Source of the DNA: Lysobacteraceae bacterium P
GTDB taxonomy: Bacteria > Pseudomonadota > Gammaproteobacteria > Xanthomonadales > Xanthomonadaceae
Length of the DNA stretch: 64,000 nt
Assembly: GCA_005503055.1 (NCBI GenBank)
Contig: SCOX01000001.1
Location: 434,001-498,000 of the forward strand
Direction of reading: 5' to 3'
A program made the translations under genes and the position numbers. Below the pieces are notes generated by a model. That model saw only the letters and a program-made list of their open reading frames with translations. It did not search any database and was not told the DNA's origin. Positions 53,977 to 63,298 of the stretch are shown piece by piece. Positions within the stretch are counted from its first letter, which is position 1. The number at the start of each line of letters is the position of its first letter.

Positions 53977-55077
53977 ATGTCATCCAACGACCTGTTCTCC
54001 CCCACCCGTCTCGGCGCCATCGACGTCGGCAACCGGATCGCGATGGCGCCTCTCACGCGTTCGCGCGCCGGCACGGACGGAACGCACACGCCGTTCGCCG
54101 CCGAGTATTACGGCCAGCGTGCTTCGGCCGGTCTGATCATCGCCGAGGCCACAAACATCTCGCGCCAGGGCCGTGGCTATGCCCATACGCCCGGCATCTA
54201 TGCCGATGCGCACACCGAAGCTTGGTCGCGCGTCACCGACGCAGTCCACGCCGAAGGCGGTCGCATCGTGCTGCAGCTGTGGCACGTAGGCCGCATGTCG
54301 CACACGAGCCTGCAGGAAAACGGCATCGCCCCGGTGGCGCCGTCGGCGATCCGCGCAGGCGGCAACGTGTTCACCGAGGAAGGCTTTCTGCAGCCGTCGA
54401 TGCCGCGTGCGCTGGCGCTGGAGGAGATCCCCGGCATCATCGAGGATTACCGCACTGCCGCGCGCCGCGCCAAGGACGCCGGCTTCGACGGCGTCGAGGT
54501 CCACGCCGCCAACGGTTACCTGCTGGAGCAGTTCCTGCGCGACAGCACCAATCATCGCGACGATCGCTACGGTGGATCGACCGAGAACCGCGCGCGCCTT
54601 CCGCTCGAAGTCGTCGAAGCCGTCGCCGGTGTATGGGGCGCGGATCGCGTGGGCCTGCGGCTTTCGCCGCTGTCCACCGCCGTCGGCGACACGCCGCTCG
54701 ACAGCACGCCGCTGGAAACGCATCTGCACCTGGCGCGTCGTCTTGGCGAGATGAAGCTGGCGTACCTGCACCTCGTCGAGGGCCAGTTGCACGACGGCAA
54801 CGGTGCAGACGACTTCGACTTCCAGCGCCTGCGCGAGGTGTTCGGCGGCAAGTACATCGCCAACAACGGTTATGGCCGGCAGTCGGCCATCGATGCGGTT
54901 GCAGCCGGCCGCGCCGACATGATCGCCTTCGGCAAGCCTTTCATCGGCAATCCGGACCTGGTCGAACGCCTGCGCGCCGATGCGCCGTTGTTCGAAGCAC
55001 CGGTCTCCGCCTTCTTTGGCGGTGGCGCCGAGGGGTATACGTACTTCGCCGACGCGCCGACGTCCATCGCGGCGTGA
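53977..55077 (+). CDS. Old Yellow Enzyme family ene-reductase (NemA-like)
   Basis: The 366-residue FMN enzyme shows the OYE signature NRIAMAPLTRSRA. A substrate pair His176-x2-Asn179 lies in VEVHAANGYLLEQFLRD, with QLWHVGRMSH before it and IANNGYGRQSAIDAVAAGRAD and IAFGKPFIGNPDL in the FMN-phosphate region. These enzymes reduce activated C=C bonds of enals, enones, nitro-esters and quinone-like compounds with NAD(P)H in the cytoplasm. Homologues are often induced by electrophile stress through a nearby regulator. It is divergent from the VOC gene and convergent with lysR. Confidence 0.93.
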   Translation: MSSNDLFSPTRLGAIDVGNRIAMAPLTRSRAGTDGTHTPFAAEYYGQRASAGLIIAEATNISRQGRGYAHTPGIYADAHTEAWSRVTDAVHAEGGRIVLQLWHVGRMSHTSLQENGIAPVAPSAIRAGGNVFTEEGFLQPSMPRALALEEIPGIIEDYRTAARRAKDAGFDGVEVHAANGYLLEQFLRDSTNHRDDRYGGSTENRARLPLEVVEAVAGVWGADRVGLRLSPLSTAVGDTPLDSTPLETHLHLARRLGEMKLAYLHLVEGQLHDGNGADDFDFQRLREVFGGKYIANNGYGRQSAIDAVAAGRADMIAFGKPFIGNPDLVERLRADAPLFEAPVSAFFGGGAEGYTYFADAPTSIAA

Positions 55078-55144
55078 GGATCCGTCGGCTTCCGTCGCGT
55101 CGCCTGCGTGCGGCCGGCGGAGCCGTTGCACGAATCCGACGCGA

Positions 55145-56041
55145 TCAGAGTTCGCCCGCCACTTCGGTTACCAGCTGGCGCAGCCATTGATGTGCCGGAT
55201 CGTGTCGATAACGCACGTGCCAGGCCATCTCCACCGGGAACGTACCCAGGTCCGCGGGTGCCGGCACGACTTTCAATCGGCGATCGTCCGCGAGCCGACG
55301 GCAGATCAGGCTGGGCAAGGTGGCGCAGTAATCGGTCACGGCGATCATCTCGGGAATCGCCAGGAAATGCGTCACCGAAACGGCGACCTCGCGGCGTAAT
55401 CCCTGGCGTTCCAAGGCCTGGAACAGTCCGACGCGCAGCCGCCCCGGCGGCAGCACGTTGACGTGCTTGAGCTGTTCGTACTGCTGCTTCGACATGCGCT
55501 TGTTGACCACGGGGTGATCCGCGCGAACCACACAGGCCAGGCCGTCGTCCATCAGATGCTGCACGACGAGGTTGTCCGGAGGATCGACCACGCGGCCGAG
55601 CACCATCGCGGTCGCGCCGGAGATGACGCCGGTCTCGGCCAGATCCGTGCCGAAGGGCGTGAGGCGGAGCCGGATGCCCGGCGCCTGCTCGCGCAGCCGC
55701 GCGACGATGGCCGGCACGAGGACGAACTCGACGTAACTGTTGGGCGCAATGGTGAACAGCCGCTCGGCCTTGCCCGGATCGAAGGCCTGCTGCCCCAGCA
55801 CGAGTTCATCCAGGCTCGCCAGCGCGGCGGCGATGACGGGCGCCATTTCCTCGGCCTTCTGGGTGGGCTGCATGCCGTAGCGCTCGCGGATGAACAGCGG
55901 GTCGCGCAGCATGTCGCGCAGGCGCGCCAACGCATTGGACAGCGCGGGCTGCGTGATGCCGAGGCGTTCGGCCGCGCGGGTCACGCTGCGCTCCTCCATC
56001 AGCGCGAGGAAAACCGGCATCAGGTTCAGGTCGTAGCGCAT
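55145..56041 (-). CDS. LysR-family transcriptional regulator
   Basis: The 298-residue protein has the LysR winged helix at the N-terminus (LNLMPVFLALMEERSVTRAA, LGITQPALSNALARLRDML) and a substrate-binding domain of type-2 periplasmic fold. DPLFIRERYGMQPT and FTIAPNSYVEFVLVPAIV are typical of the NodD/PcpR/LeuO-like subgroup. Family comparison favours the start at 56041, although ATG at 56059 is open. It lies 67 bases past the OYE stop in convergent orientation and is divergent from the antiporter gene. Targets might be OYE or the antiporter. Confidence 0.88.
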   Translation of the reverse strand: MRYDLNLMPVFLALMEERSVTRAAERLGITQPALSNALARLRDMLRDPLFIRERYGMQPTQKAEEMAPVIAAALASLDELVLGQQAFDPGKAERLFTIAPNSYVEFVLVPAIVARLREQAPGIRLRLTPFGTDLAETGVISGATAMVLGRVVDPPDNLVVQHLMDDGLACVVRADHPVVNKRMSKQQYEQLKHVNVLPPGRLRVGLFQALERQGLRREVAVSVTHFLAIPEMIAVTDYCATLPSLICRRLADDRRLKVVPAPADLGTFPVEMAWHVRYRHDPAHQWLRQLVTEVAGEL

Positions 56042-56257
56042 CGGGTGATCGTGGATCACGAATGAACCCAGTTCAAGACATAAGTGCGGTGAATGCGGCC
56101 GTCCCCGAGTACGTTATCGGCCGGTCGGGGGCGCCTGTCGCGTCCGGGAAGGCGGCCATTCACGACGATTCACGGCTTTGACTGTGCACGCACGTTCGAT
56201 GGTGCTAGCGTCGAACCGGGATTGACGCTCCGTCTCCGGCGCAGTGGCGGAGGAAAC

Positions 56258-58087
56258 ATGGCGATTGAATCGTCAACCAACCACCAACTCGTCCAGATGG
56301 TCACGCTGCTCGGCGCGGCCGTCGTCATGGTGCCCTTGTTCCGCCGACTGGGATTGGGCTCGGTCCTGGGCTACCTCGTCGCCGGGCTGATCGTCGGCCC
56401 CTTCGGCCTGGGTTGGTTCACCGAGCCCGAGGCGATCCTGCACGTGGCCGAGCTGGGCGTGGTGATGTTCCTGTTCGTGGTCGGACTGGAGATGCGTCCC
56501 TCGCACCTGTGGGACCTTCGCAAGCAGATCTTCGGACTGGGAACCCTGCAGATCGTCACGTGCGCCGTCGCGCTTACCGGCGTGGGCCTGTTGATGGGCT
56601 GGCCGTTCAAGGTCGCGTTCATCGGCGCACTCGGCTTCGTGCTGACGTCCACGGCCATCGTGATGCAGCTGCTGTCGGAGCGTGGCGACCTTGCTCGCCC
56701 CAATGGCCAGCGCATCGTGTCGGTGCTCCTGCTCGAAGACCTCATGATCGTGCCGCTGCTGGCGATGGTCGCGTGGATGGCGCCCGAGCACAGCACCGCC
56801 GCCACGTCGGATCGCGGCGTGTCGATACTGGTCGGAGTCCTTGCGCTGCTGGCCTTGCTCGCGGCTGGACGGTGGCTGTTGAATCCGCTGTTCCGGATCC
56901 TGGCGGGCACCAAGGCACGCGAGGTTCTCACCGCCGGCGCGTTGCTCGTCGTCCTCGGCGCCGCGCTCCTCATGCAGGCCGGTGGCCTGTCGATGGCGAT
57001 GGGCGCGTTCCTCGCGGGCGTGCTGCTGGCCGAGTCCAGCTTCCGCCATCAACTCGAAGCGGACATCGAGCCGTTTCGTGGCATCCTGCTGGGACTGTTC
57101 TTCCTTGGCGTCGGCATGGCGCTGGATCTGGCGGTCGTCCGCGCCGACTGGGCCCTCATCCTGACGGGCGTACTCGCCCTGATGGCAACGAAGGGACTGT
57201 GCATCTATGTCGTCGCACGCGTGTTGCGCAGCGGCCATGGCGAGGCAGTGGACCGTGCTTCGCTGATGGCGCAGGGCGGCGAGTTCGCCTTCGTCCTGTA
57301 TGCCGCCGCCGCAAGTTCAGGCGTGATCGCAACGCAGGCGAACGCGCGCCTGACGGCCATGGTGGTGCTCTCGATGGCGCTTACGCCGCTGGTGACACTG
57401 CTGGTGCGACGCTTCGTGCCGGCGTGCAAGCCGCAGGTACTGGCCAACCTCGACCGCGCCATAGGATTGTCGGGCAGCGTGCTGATGATCGGATTCGGCC
57501 GCTTCGGACAGGTCGTCAGCCAGCCGCTGCTGGCGCGCGACGTGGACGTCACGATCATCGACACCGACGTCGAGATGATCCAGGCCGCGACCGACTTCGG
57601 CTTCAAGATCTACTACGGCGACGGCACGCGGCTGGACGTGCTGCAGGCCGCCGGCGCGGACGAGGCCAGGATCATTGCGATCTGCGTGGATCGCTGCGAG
57701 GTGGCGAACGAGATCGTCGACGTTTGCAAGGTGCAGTTCCCTCAGGCCACGCTGATCGTGCGTGCGTACGATCGCGAGCACGCCTGGCATCTCGCCGGCG
57801 AGGGCGTCACTCGTCATGTGCGGGAGACGTTCGAGTCGGCGCTGCGCTTCGGCACGCTGACGCTTCGGGAACTGGGCCTGACCCCCAGCGAGGCTCGGGA
57901 GATCGCCAAGGACGTGCGTCGCCGCGACGCCGACCGCTTCGCATACGAACTCGCCGGTGGCGACTGGGTCTCCGGCGCGGTCATGAGCTTCGGGAAGCGG
58001 CCGCATCCCACGCCCTTGACGCCGCCGCGTCGCGAAAGCGAAGCGCTGAACGAAGCCACGGAAGTCGCGGCGCGTTCGAAGACGTAA
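56258..58087 (+). CDS. CPA2-family monovalent cation:proton antiporter (KefB/C-like)
   Basis: The 609-residue protein has about 12 membrane helices (1-385) with LGSVLGYLVAGLIVGP and AELGVVMFLFVVGLEM, both KefB/C signatures. The late membrane part reads MAQGGEFAFVLY. A cytosolic RCK_N domain follows at about 405-525 (VLMIGFGRFGQVVSQPLLAR, VTIIDTDVEMIQAATDFGFK, YYGDGTRLDVLQAAGADEAR). Kef systems exchange K+ for H+ and acidify the cytoplasm to protect against electrophiles; glutathione-adduct binding is by the RCK domain. No KefF/KefG ancillary gene is adjacent. GGAGG precedes the ATG at 56258. Proximity to an ene-reductase fits electrophile defence, by inference. Confidence 0.9.
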   Translation: MAIESSTNHQLVQMVTLLGAAVVMVPLFRRLGLGSVLGYLVAGLIVGPFGLGWFTEPEAILHVAELGVVMFLFVVGLEMRPSHLWDLRKQIFGLGTLQIVTCAVALTGVGLLMGWPFKVAFIGALGFVLTSTAIVMQLLSERGDLARPNGQRIVSVLLLEDLMIVPLLAMVAWMAPEHSTAATSDRGVSILVGVLALLALLAAGRWLLNPLFRILAGTKAREVLTAGALLVVLGAALLMQAGGLSMAMGAFLAGVLLAESSFRHQLEADIEPFRGILLGLFFLGVGMALDLAVVRADWALILTGVLALMATKGLCIYVVARVLRSGHGEAVDRASLMAQGGEFAFVLYAAAASSGVIATQANARLTAMVVLSMALTPLVTLLVRRFVPACKPQVLANLDRAIGLSGSVLMIGFGRFGQVVSQPLLARDVDVTIIDTDVEMIQAATDFGFKIYYGDGTRLDVLQAAGADEARIIAICVDRCEVANEIVDVCKVQFPQATLIVRAYDREHAWHLAGEGVTRHVRETFESALRFGTLTLRELGLTPSEAREIAKDVRRRDADRFAYELAGGDWVSGAVMSFGKRPHPTPLTPPRRESEALNEATEVAARSKT

Positions 58088-58279
58088 ACCTCGAACAACG
58101 CGCCGGATCATCCGCGAGCGAACACGTCACGGCCGCAACCTCTTCTCGGCGCTCAGCAGATGGCAGGATCAGCGATCGATGCAGCCAGTGTGGCTTGCGC
58201 GCCGGGACGATCTCTAGCGTGCGATCGCCGCCCTGCGGTCGTCCCGAATGATCGACGGCTTTGGCGATCGGATGCCCGC

Positions 58280-58708
58280 TCAGCCCTTCTTCGCAGTCTG
58301 GATGCGCGGGAAGTAGCGCATCACGAAGAACACGTACACCAGCCACAGCGCGAACCATGCAGCCGCGACGATCAGGAGCCTGACGGTGAAGAGGATCAGG
58401 CTGGGTGTCAGGAACAGCAGGACGCATCCGATCAGCCACAGGCCGTCGCCTCGGCGCGAATACATGGCGCGCTCCGTATCGTCGATCCGGCCGCCAAGGG
58501 ACGCGCCGTAGTAGTAGAAGGACGAGAACGCGAACCCGAATGTCGCCACGCCCATCACGACCAACGTGGCCTGGTACGAGAACGCGTCGACCTGGCCGCT
58601 CATGTACTTCGGATAGAGGAAGAACAGCAGGAACGTGAAGATCGCGATGCTCGACGCCGCGAGCTGGTACGACCGATTGACATTGGCTGCAGCCACATCT
58701 TCAGCCAT
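58280..58708 (-). CDS. Four-helix membrane protein of unknown function
   Basis: The 142-residue protein has four predicted membrane helices (AASSIAIFTFLLFFLY, ATLVVMGVATFGFAFSSFYY, LWLIGCVLLFLTPSLILFTV, LLIVAAAWFALWLVYVFFVM) and a positive C-terminus. GAGGAG before the ATG at 58708 fixes the start. Such proteins are common hypothetical proteins; no family was recognised. It is convergent with the antiporter gene and divergent from the hydrolase. The 192-base gap before it shows no gene. Confidence 0.75.
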   Translation of the reverse strand: MAEDVAAANVNRSYQLAASSIAIFTFLLFFLYPKYMSGQVDAFSYQATLVVMGVATFGFAFSSFYYYGASLGGRIDDTERAMYSRRGDGLWLIGCVLLFLTPSLILFTVRLLIVAAAWFALWLVYVFFVMRYFPRIQTAKKG

Positions 58709-58935
58709 GGGATCTCTCCTCATTCCGCCAAAGTTCGCGGTGCTCATGGGGGCCACGAGAACGGAAAGATACTCCTTCCTTATGGCTCTCCGCACAACGG
58801 CGACGCTCTGCGGCGGGCCGAGAGCCGCTGTCCGCCGAGGGTGACCGGACACTACGCTCCGCTCCGTTTTAGGTAGGCACTCTGCCGGTCCTCAGCGGAT
58901 TGCAGCAAACGCCAGCCAGCGAACAGGAAACCGAT

Positions 58936-59877
58936 ATGTCCTTTTCGAGCTCCATGACCCGAAACGCCTTCGTCGCGATCCTGCTCGCCGCGCTGCCTGC
59001 TCTTGAAGGCGTCGCCGAGGTACGGCCCTTCCCCGCCGACTTCCGCGAAAGCCAGATGGCCGTGACCGGTGGCACGCAGCACGTTCGCATCGGCGGAAAA
59101 GGCCCCGCCGTCGTGTTGCTTCACGGTTTCGGCGACACGGGCGACATGTGGGAGCCGCTCGCGGCGAGGCTCGTCAAGGATCATCTGGTCATCGTGCCGG
59201 ACCTTCGCGGTATGGGGCTGTCGTCGCATCCCGAAGACGGTTACGAGAAGGCGGCCCAGGCTCGCGACCTGGTCGGCATCCTCGACAAGCTCAAGGTCAA
59301 GAAAGTGCAGCTGGTGACGCACGACATCGGCAACATGGTCGGATACGCGCTCGCCACGCACTATCCGGATCGGGTGACGGCCTGGGTGGTGATGGATGCG
59401 CCGCTCCCCGGTATGGGCACGTGGCAGGCTCAGCTGGTCAACCCGAAAGTCTGGCACTTCAACTTCCGCGGCCCCGACGTGGAACGCCTGGTGGCGGGAC
59501 GCGAGCGCATCCTGCTGGATCGGTTCTACAACGATCTCGGTGGGGACCCTGCCCGCATCGATGAGTCAACACGCCGGCACTACGCCGAACTCTATGCACG
59601 ACCCAAAGCCATCCACAACGCGTTCGGTGGACAATTCGAGGCGTTTTCGCGTGACGCGGAAGAGAACATTGCCACCTTCGCCAAGACGGGCAAGCTGGAT
59701 ATTCCGGTTCTCGCCATCGGCGGCGAGCAATCGTATGGCGATTCCATGAAGACCGAGGTGGAGTACGTCGCTTCGAATGTCGAAGGCGCCGTTATCCACA
59801 ATTCGGGACACTGGATCATGGAGGAGCAACCGCAGCAGGCGATCGATCTGATCGTGCCATTCGTTGCCAGGCACTGA
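58936..59877 (+). CDS. Secreted alpha/beta hydrolase (epoxide hydrolase/haloalkane dehalogenase-like)
   Basis: The 313-residue protein has a signal peptide (AFVAILLAALPALEGVAE). An alpha/beta-hydrolase core follows: PAVVLLHGFGDTGDMW supplies the oxyanion region, and Asp130 in VTHDIGNMVGYALATHY is the nucleophile. The likely His is in IHNSGHWIMEEQPQQA. An Asp nucleophile (HDIG) rather than Ser points to epoxide hydrolases or haloalkane dehalogenases, so the enzyme would open epoxides or cut carbon-halogen bonds; the substrate is not known. AGGAAA precedes the ATG. It is 126 bases upstream of the DUF3604 gene on the same strand. Confidence 0.88.
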   Translation: MSFSSSMTRNAFVAILLAALPALEGVAEVRPFPADFRESQMAVTGGTQHVRIGGKGPAVVLLHGFGDTGDMWEPLAARLVKDHLVIVPDLRGMGLSSHPEDGYEKAAQARDLVGILDKLKVKKVQLVTHDIGNMVGYALATHYPDRVTAWVVMDAPLPGMGTWQAQLVNPKVWHFNFRGPDVERLVAGRERILLDRFYNDLGGDPARIDESTRRHYAELYARPKAIHNAFGGQFEAFSRDAEENIATFAKTGKLDIPVLAIGGEQSYGDSMKTEVEYVASNVEGAVIHNSGHWIMEEQPQQAIDLIVPFVARH

Positions 59878-60003
59878 AGGATGGCAGTCGGGAACAACGC
59901 AAGTCGCCTGGCGGCGACGAGCCTTCATTCCCTTTTAACCATTGCGAGCGCCGAATCGGCTGCGGATACGCCCCACCCCACCGAGCTCTCCGGGAGCAAG
60001 CTC

Positions 60004-61935
60004 ATGACCGTATCGAATGGCCTGCGCATTTCGGCGCTGGCGTTGACGCTTGCCGCCTGTACGCAGGGCGAGAGCCAACGCGAAACGGTTGCGACGCCGG
60101 CGTCGGTGCCTCCTCCCACGGAACAGGCGACTGCGCAGGGCTACCCGACCCGAGTGTTCTTCGGCGACACCCACCTGCATACCGCGATGTCGATGGACGC
60201 CGGAGCATTCGGCAATCGTCTTGGCATCGAGGATGCGTACCGCTTCGCCAGGGGCGAAGAGGTGATGGCGTCCAGCGGAAACAAGGCGAAGCTGTCGCGT
60301 CCGCTCGATTTCCTCGTCGTTGCCGATCACTCCGACGGAATGGGCTTCTTCCCCGATCTGTTCGCCGGAAAGCCCGAACTGCTGGCCGAGCCAACGGGCA
60401 AGAAGTGGTACGACATGATCAAGGGCGGACAGGGCAACGAGGCGGCGCTGGACATCATCGACCAGTTCTCGCGCGGCACCTTTCCCAAGCCGCTGATGTA
60501 CTACCCCGGCACGCCCGCCTACGGCGCCGCATGGAAGGCCACCATCGACGGCGCCGAAAAATACAACGAGCCGGGAAAGTTCACGGCCTTCATCGGCTAC
60601 GAATGGACCTCGCAGGTGCCGCCTGGCAACAACCTGCATCGTGTCGTCGTATTTCGCGACAACGGCGACAAGGCGGGACAGGTCGAACCGTTCACGACGT
60701 ATCCGCCAAGCGGCAGCACGACGCCGGAAGACCTGTGGAAGGTTTTGCAGGCCTACCAGGACAAGACGGGCGGGCAGGTTCTGGCGATCGCCCATAACGG
60801 AAATCTGTCCAACGGCATGATGTTCCCGTGGGACGCCAATCCGGCCAGCAAGCAGCCGCTTACGAAGGAATACGCACAGACCCGCATCCGCTGGGAGCCG
60901 CTGTATGAGGTGACGCAGATCAAGGGCGATGGTGAGTCGCATCCGGCGCTGTCGAGCAACGACGAGATGTCGGGCTTCGAGCTGTGGGACAAGGGCAACC
61001 TCAATCTGAGCGAAGCGAAGAAGCCCGCGATGTTGCAGGGCGAGTACGCGCGCACCGCGCTTCAGACCGGCCTGCAGTTGGAACAGAAGCTGGGTGTGAA
61101 CCCGTACAAGTTCGGGCTGATCGGGTCGACCGACTCGCACACTTCCCTCAGCACGGCCGACGACAACAACTTCTGGGGCAAGAACACGCCCAGCGAACCG
61201 GGGCCGAAGCGGTTCGAGCATCCGTTCATGAAGACGGCAGTCGCGACGATTCCCGGCTGGGAGCAAACCGCCTCGGGTTATGCCGCGGTGTGGGCTACGG
61301 AGAATACCCGCGCCGCACTTTGGGACGCGATGAAGCGCAAGGAAACCTACGCAACGACCGGGCCTCGCATGACGGTGCGCTTCTTCGGCGGATGGGATTT
61401 CGCCGACGCCGATCTGAAGGCGGACCTGGTCAAGGCGGGCTATGAACGCGGCGTGCCCATGGGCGGTGACCTGAAGAGCATGCAAGCCGGCCAATCGCCG
61501 ACGTTCCTGGTGGCGGCGATGAAAGATCCCGAAGGCGGCAACCTCGATCGCATCCAGGTCGTGAAGGGCTGGGTCGATGGCGCAGGCGCGCGCCAGGAGA
61601 AGGTCTACGACGTCGCGTGGTCGGGGGAGCGCAAGCCTGACGCCAACGGCAAGCTGCCTGCGGTCGGCAACACCGTCGATCTCAGGACCGCGACCTACAC
61701 CAACAGCATCGGCGCCCCGGAGCTGTCCGCGGCCTGGAAGGATCCGCAGTTCGATCCACAACTGCGCGCGGTGTACTACGTACGCGTGATCGAGATCCCG
61801 ACGCCGCGCTGGACCGCGTACGACGCGGTCCGCTTCAAGGTGACGATGCCGAAAGAGGTGAAGATGATCACGCAGGAGCGTGCCTACACCTCGCCCATCT
61901 GGTACACGCCGGCCACTCAGGTCGCGAGCAGATGA
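60004..61935 (+). CDS. DUF3604 lipoprotein (PHP-like metal-dependent hydrolase)
   Basis: The 643-residue protein has a lipoprotein signal (ALALTLAAC). A DUF3604 domain follows with FFGDTHLHTAMSMDAG near residue 55, DFLVVADHSDGMGF, FIGYEWTS, VLAIAHNGNLSNG and GLIGSTDSHTS, a set of His/Asp residues arranged as in PHP phosphoesterase-type metal sites. Family members are common in bacteria that degrade organic or halogenated compounds, but the reaction is not settled. GGGAG precedes the ATG at 60004. With the hydrolase it forms a likely two-gene operon. Confidence 0.9.
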   Translation: MTVSNGLRISALALTLAACTQGESQRETVATPASVPPPTEQATAQGYPTRVFFGDTHLHTAMSMDAGAFGNRLGIEDAYRFARGEEVMASSGNKAKLSRPLDFLVVADHSDGMGFFPDLFAGKPELLAEPTGKKWYDMIKGGQGNEAALDIIDQFSRGTFPKPLMYYPGTPAYGAAWKATIDGAEKYNEPGKFTAFIGYEWTSQVPPGNNLHRVVVFRDNGDKAGQVEPFTTYPPSGSTTPEDLWKVLQAYQDKTGGQVLAIAHNGNLSNGMMFPWDANPASKQPLTKEYAQTRIRWEPLYEVTQIKGDGESHPALSSNDEMSGFELWDKGNLNLSEAKKPAMLQGEYARTALQTGLQLEQKLGVNPYKFGLIGSTDSHTSLSTADDNNFWGKNTPSEPGPKRFEHPFMKTAVATIPGWEQTASGYAAVWATENTRAALWDAMKRKETYATTGPRMTVRFFGGWDFADADLKADLVKAGYERGVPMGGDLKSMQAGQSPTFLVAAMKDPEGGNLDRIQVVKGWVDGAGARQEKVYDVAWSGERKPDANGKLPAVGNTVDLRTATYTNSIGAPELSAAWKDPQFDPQLRAVYYVRVIEIPTPRWTAYDAVRFKVTMPKEVKMITQERAYTSPIWYTPATQVASR

Positions 61936-62017
61936 GGACGAAGATGGCGCGATCCGTCACTCCTCTTCGTTGGTAGCCAGTGCGCAGGTTGGGCGTGCCT
62001 GGCTCTCCGCACGGAAC

Positions 62018-63061
62018 TCACGCCCGCTCGGCGTTGTCCAGCGGGTTGGGCGTGCGTTTGACAACCTCGGCGCCCAGATCCGTGAGCCGCGCAAGATAGC
62101 GATCGGGATCGAGCAAGGTGTTCATCATGTAGAGACCCGCCTTTGGCGCCGGCAGGCCATCCAGCCCCAAAAGCCGTTCGACCGCCGTGGCTATCCCGAT
62201 CGCCGTGACCGGGGCCTGTCCTTGCGGATGCACGATCTCGTGCCGCGACTGAATCGGCTTTCCGTATGGGTCCAAGCCTTCCATTTCGACGATGAGCTCG
62301 GTCGAGAAGTGCTCGCCGCGAGCGCTGTACGACGACTGTCCGTAATGCAGATCCAGGCGAATGGAACGTGCGCCCGTGACCTGCGCCAGGGCGGCCACGT
62401 CCAGGGGCGAGTAGGCGCTTGCTTCGACTTCCATGCCATCCGTGCGCTTGAATCGACGCGTGGCAGCCTCGTCCTTTACCCAGCGCCAGTATCCGTCCTG
62501 CAGGATCTGGGTGCTGGCCATCGCCGAGGTCAGCCGCTCGTAATCGCTCGCCGCCGCCGGCCCGCCCATGTCCAGTTCGTCCAGCACGGCTCCCAACCGG
62601 ATCGTATCGATTCGGGAGAATTCCCTTGCGAACACCAGCGTGGGCAGCGTCGCGACACCTGCGAGCCAGTGACTGGCGAACAGGATCGGGGCGCTGTCCG
62701 GACGCGTTGCGTAACGCGCCACTTCAGGGGCCATCTCGAATGAGCCGCTGGACGTACTGAGGTAGGGAATGCCACGGTCCTGCGCGAAGTCGAGCGTGTG
62801 CAGGACGTCGTCCTTCACGAACGGAACGACGGCGCTGTACGGCCGGTCCGCCGGAAGCCCGAGGTCGCGCCGCTCCAGGTCGACCACGACGGCGTCGGCG
62901 TTGCCGAGAGCATCGGCCACGGCTTGGGCACGCGACAGGTTCCGACCGGCGATGGTCAGGCGAAGCCCGGGATGGAGCCGCCTCAACGTCGACGCGGCCA
63001 GCGAGCCCACGGTGCCGGAGCCGCCAGCGATCAGAACCGGAGGAAGGGATGCAATGGTCAT
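62018..63061 (-). CDS. Saccharopine-dehydrogenase-like NAD(P)-binding protein
   Basis: The 347-residue protein begins with a Rossmann motif (VLIAGGSGTVGSLAASTLRR) and continues as a saccharopine-dehydrogenase NADP-binding domain (DAVVVDLERRDLGLPADRPY, AVVPFVKDDVLHTLDFAQDR). The C-terminal half contains a dimerisation-like part (KAGLYMMNTLLDPDRYL). Related proteins are putative oxidoreductases of unknown substrate. The ATG at 63061 is the natural start; the longer frame upstream is not coding. It is divergent from tetR, with a palindromic operator between them, so it is the likely TetR target. Confidence 0.85.
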   Translation of the reverse strand: MTIASLPPVLIAGGSGTVGSLAASTLRRLHPGLRLTIAGRNLSRAQAVADALGNADAVVVDLERRDLGLPADRPYSAVVPFVKDDVLHTLDFAQDRGIPYLSTSSGSFEMAPEVARYATRPDSAPILFASHWLAGVATLPTLVFAREFSRIDTIRLGAVLDELDMGGPAAASDYERLTSAMASTQILQDGYWRWVKDEAATRRFKRTDGMEVEASAYSPLDVAALAQVTGARSIRLDLHYGQSSYSARGEHFSTELIVEMEGLDPYGKPIQSRHEIVHPQGQAPVTAIGIATAVERLLGLDGLPAPKAGLYMMNTLLDPDRYLARLTDLGAEVVKRTPNPLDNAERA

Positions 63062-63117
63062 CTGGGATCTCGGGTAGTTTGGTGAGACGGCGCCGTCGAC
63101 AACCCGGCCTGCCGAAC

Positions 63118-63148
63118 AAGTTACCCCAAGTAAGTTACCGATGGTAAC
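63118..63148. promoter_or_regulatory. TetR-type operator in the divergent promoter
   Basis: GTTACC-GAT-GGTAAC (63134-63148) is a perfect 15-base dyad. AAGTTACC at 63118-63125 recurs at 63132-63139, giving an extra half-site 14 bases to the left. It lies 57 to 87 bases before the oxidoreductase start and 150 bases before tetR. Confidence 0.6.
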
Positions 63149-63298
63149 CATAGCTGCTGACACCCAGCGTTCCAGATTTGAGCTCGAATAACGGCGCTGC
63201 TCTACCCAAAGCGCAGGCCGCCACACGTCACGACAATCGCTGCCGTCTATGGTTCGAGCAGCGTAGGATGCGCACCAAGCCCTGAATTCTCCCGATGC

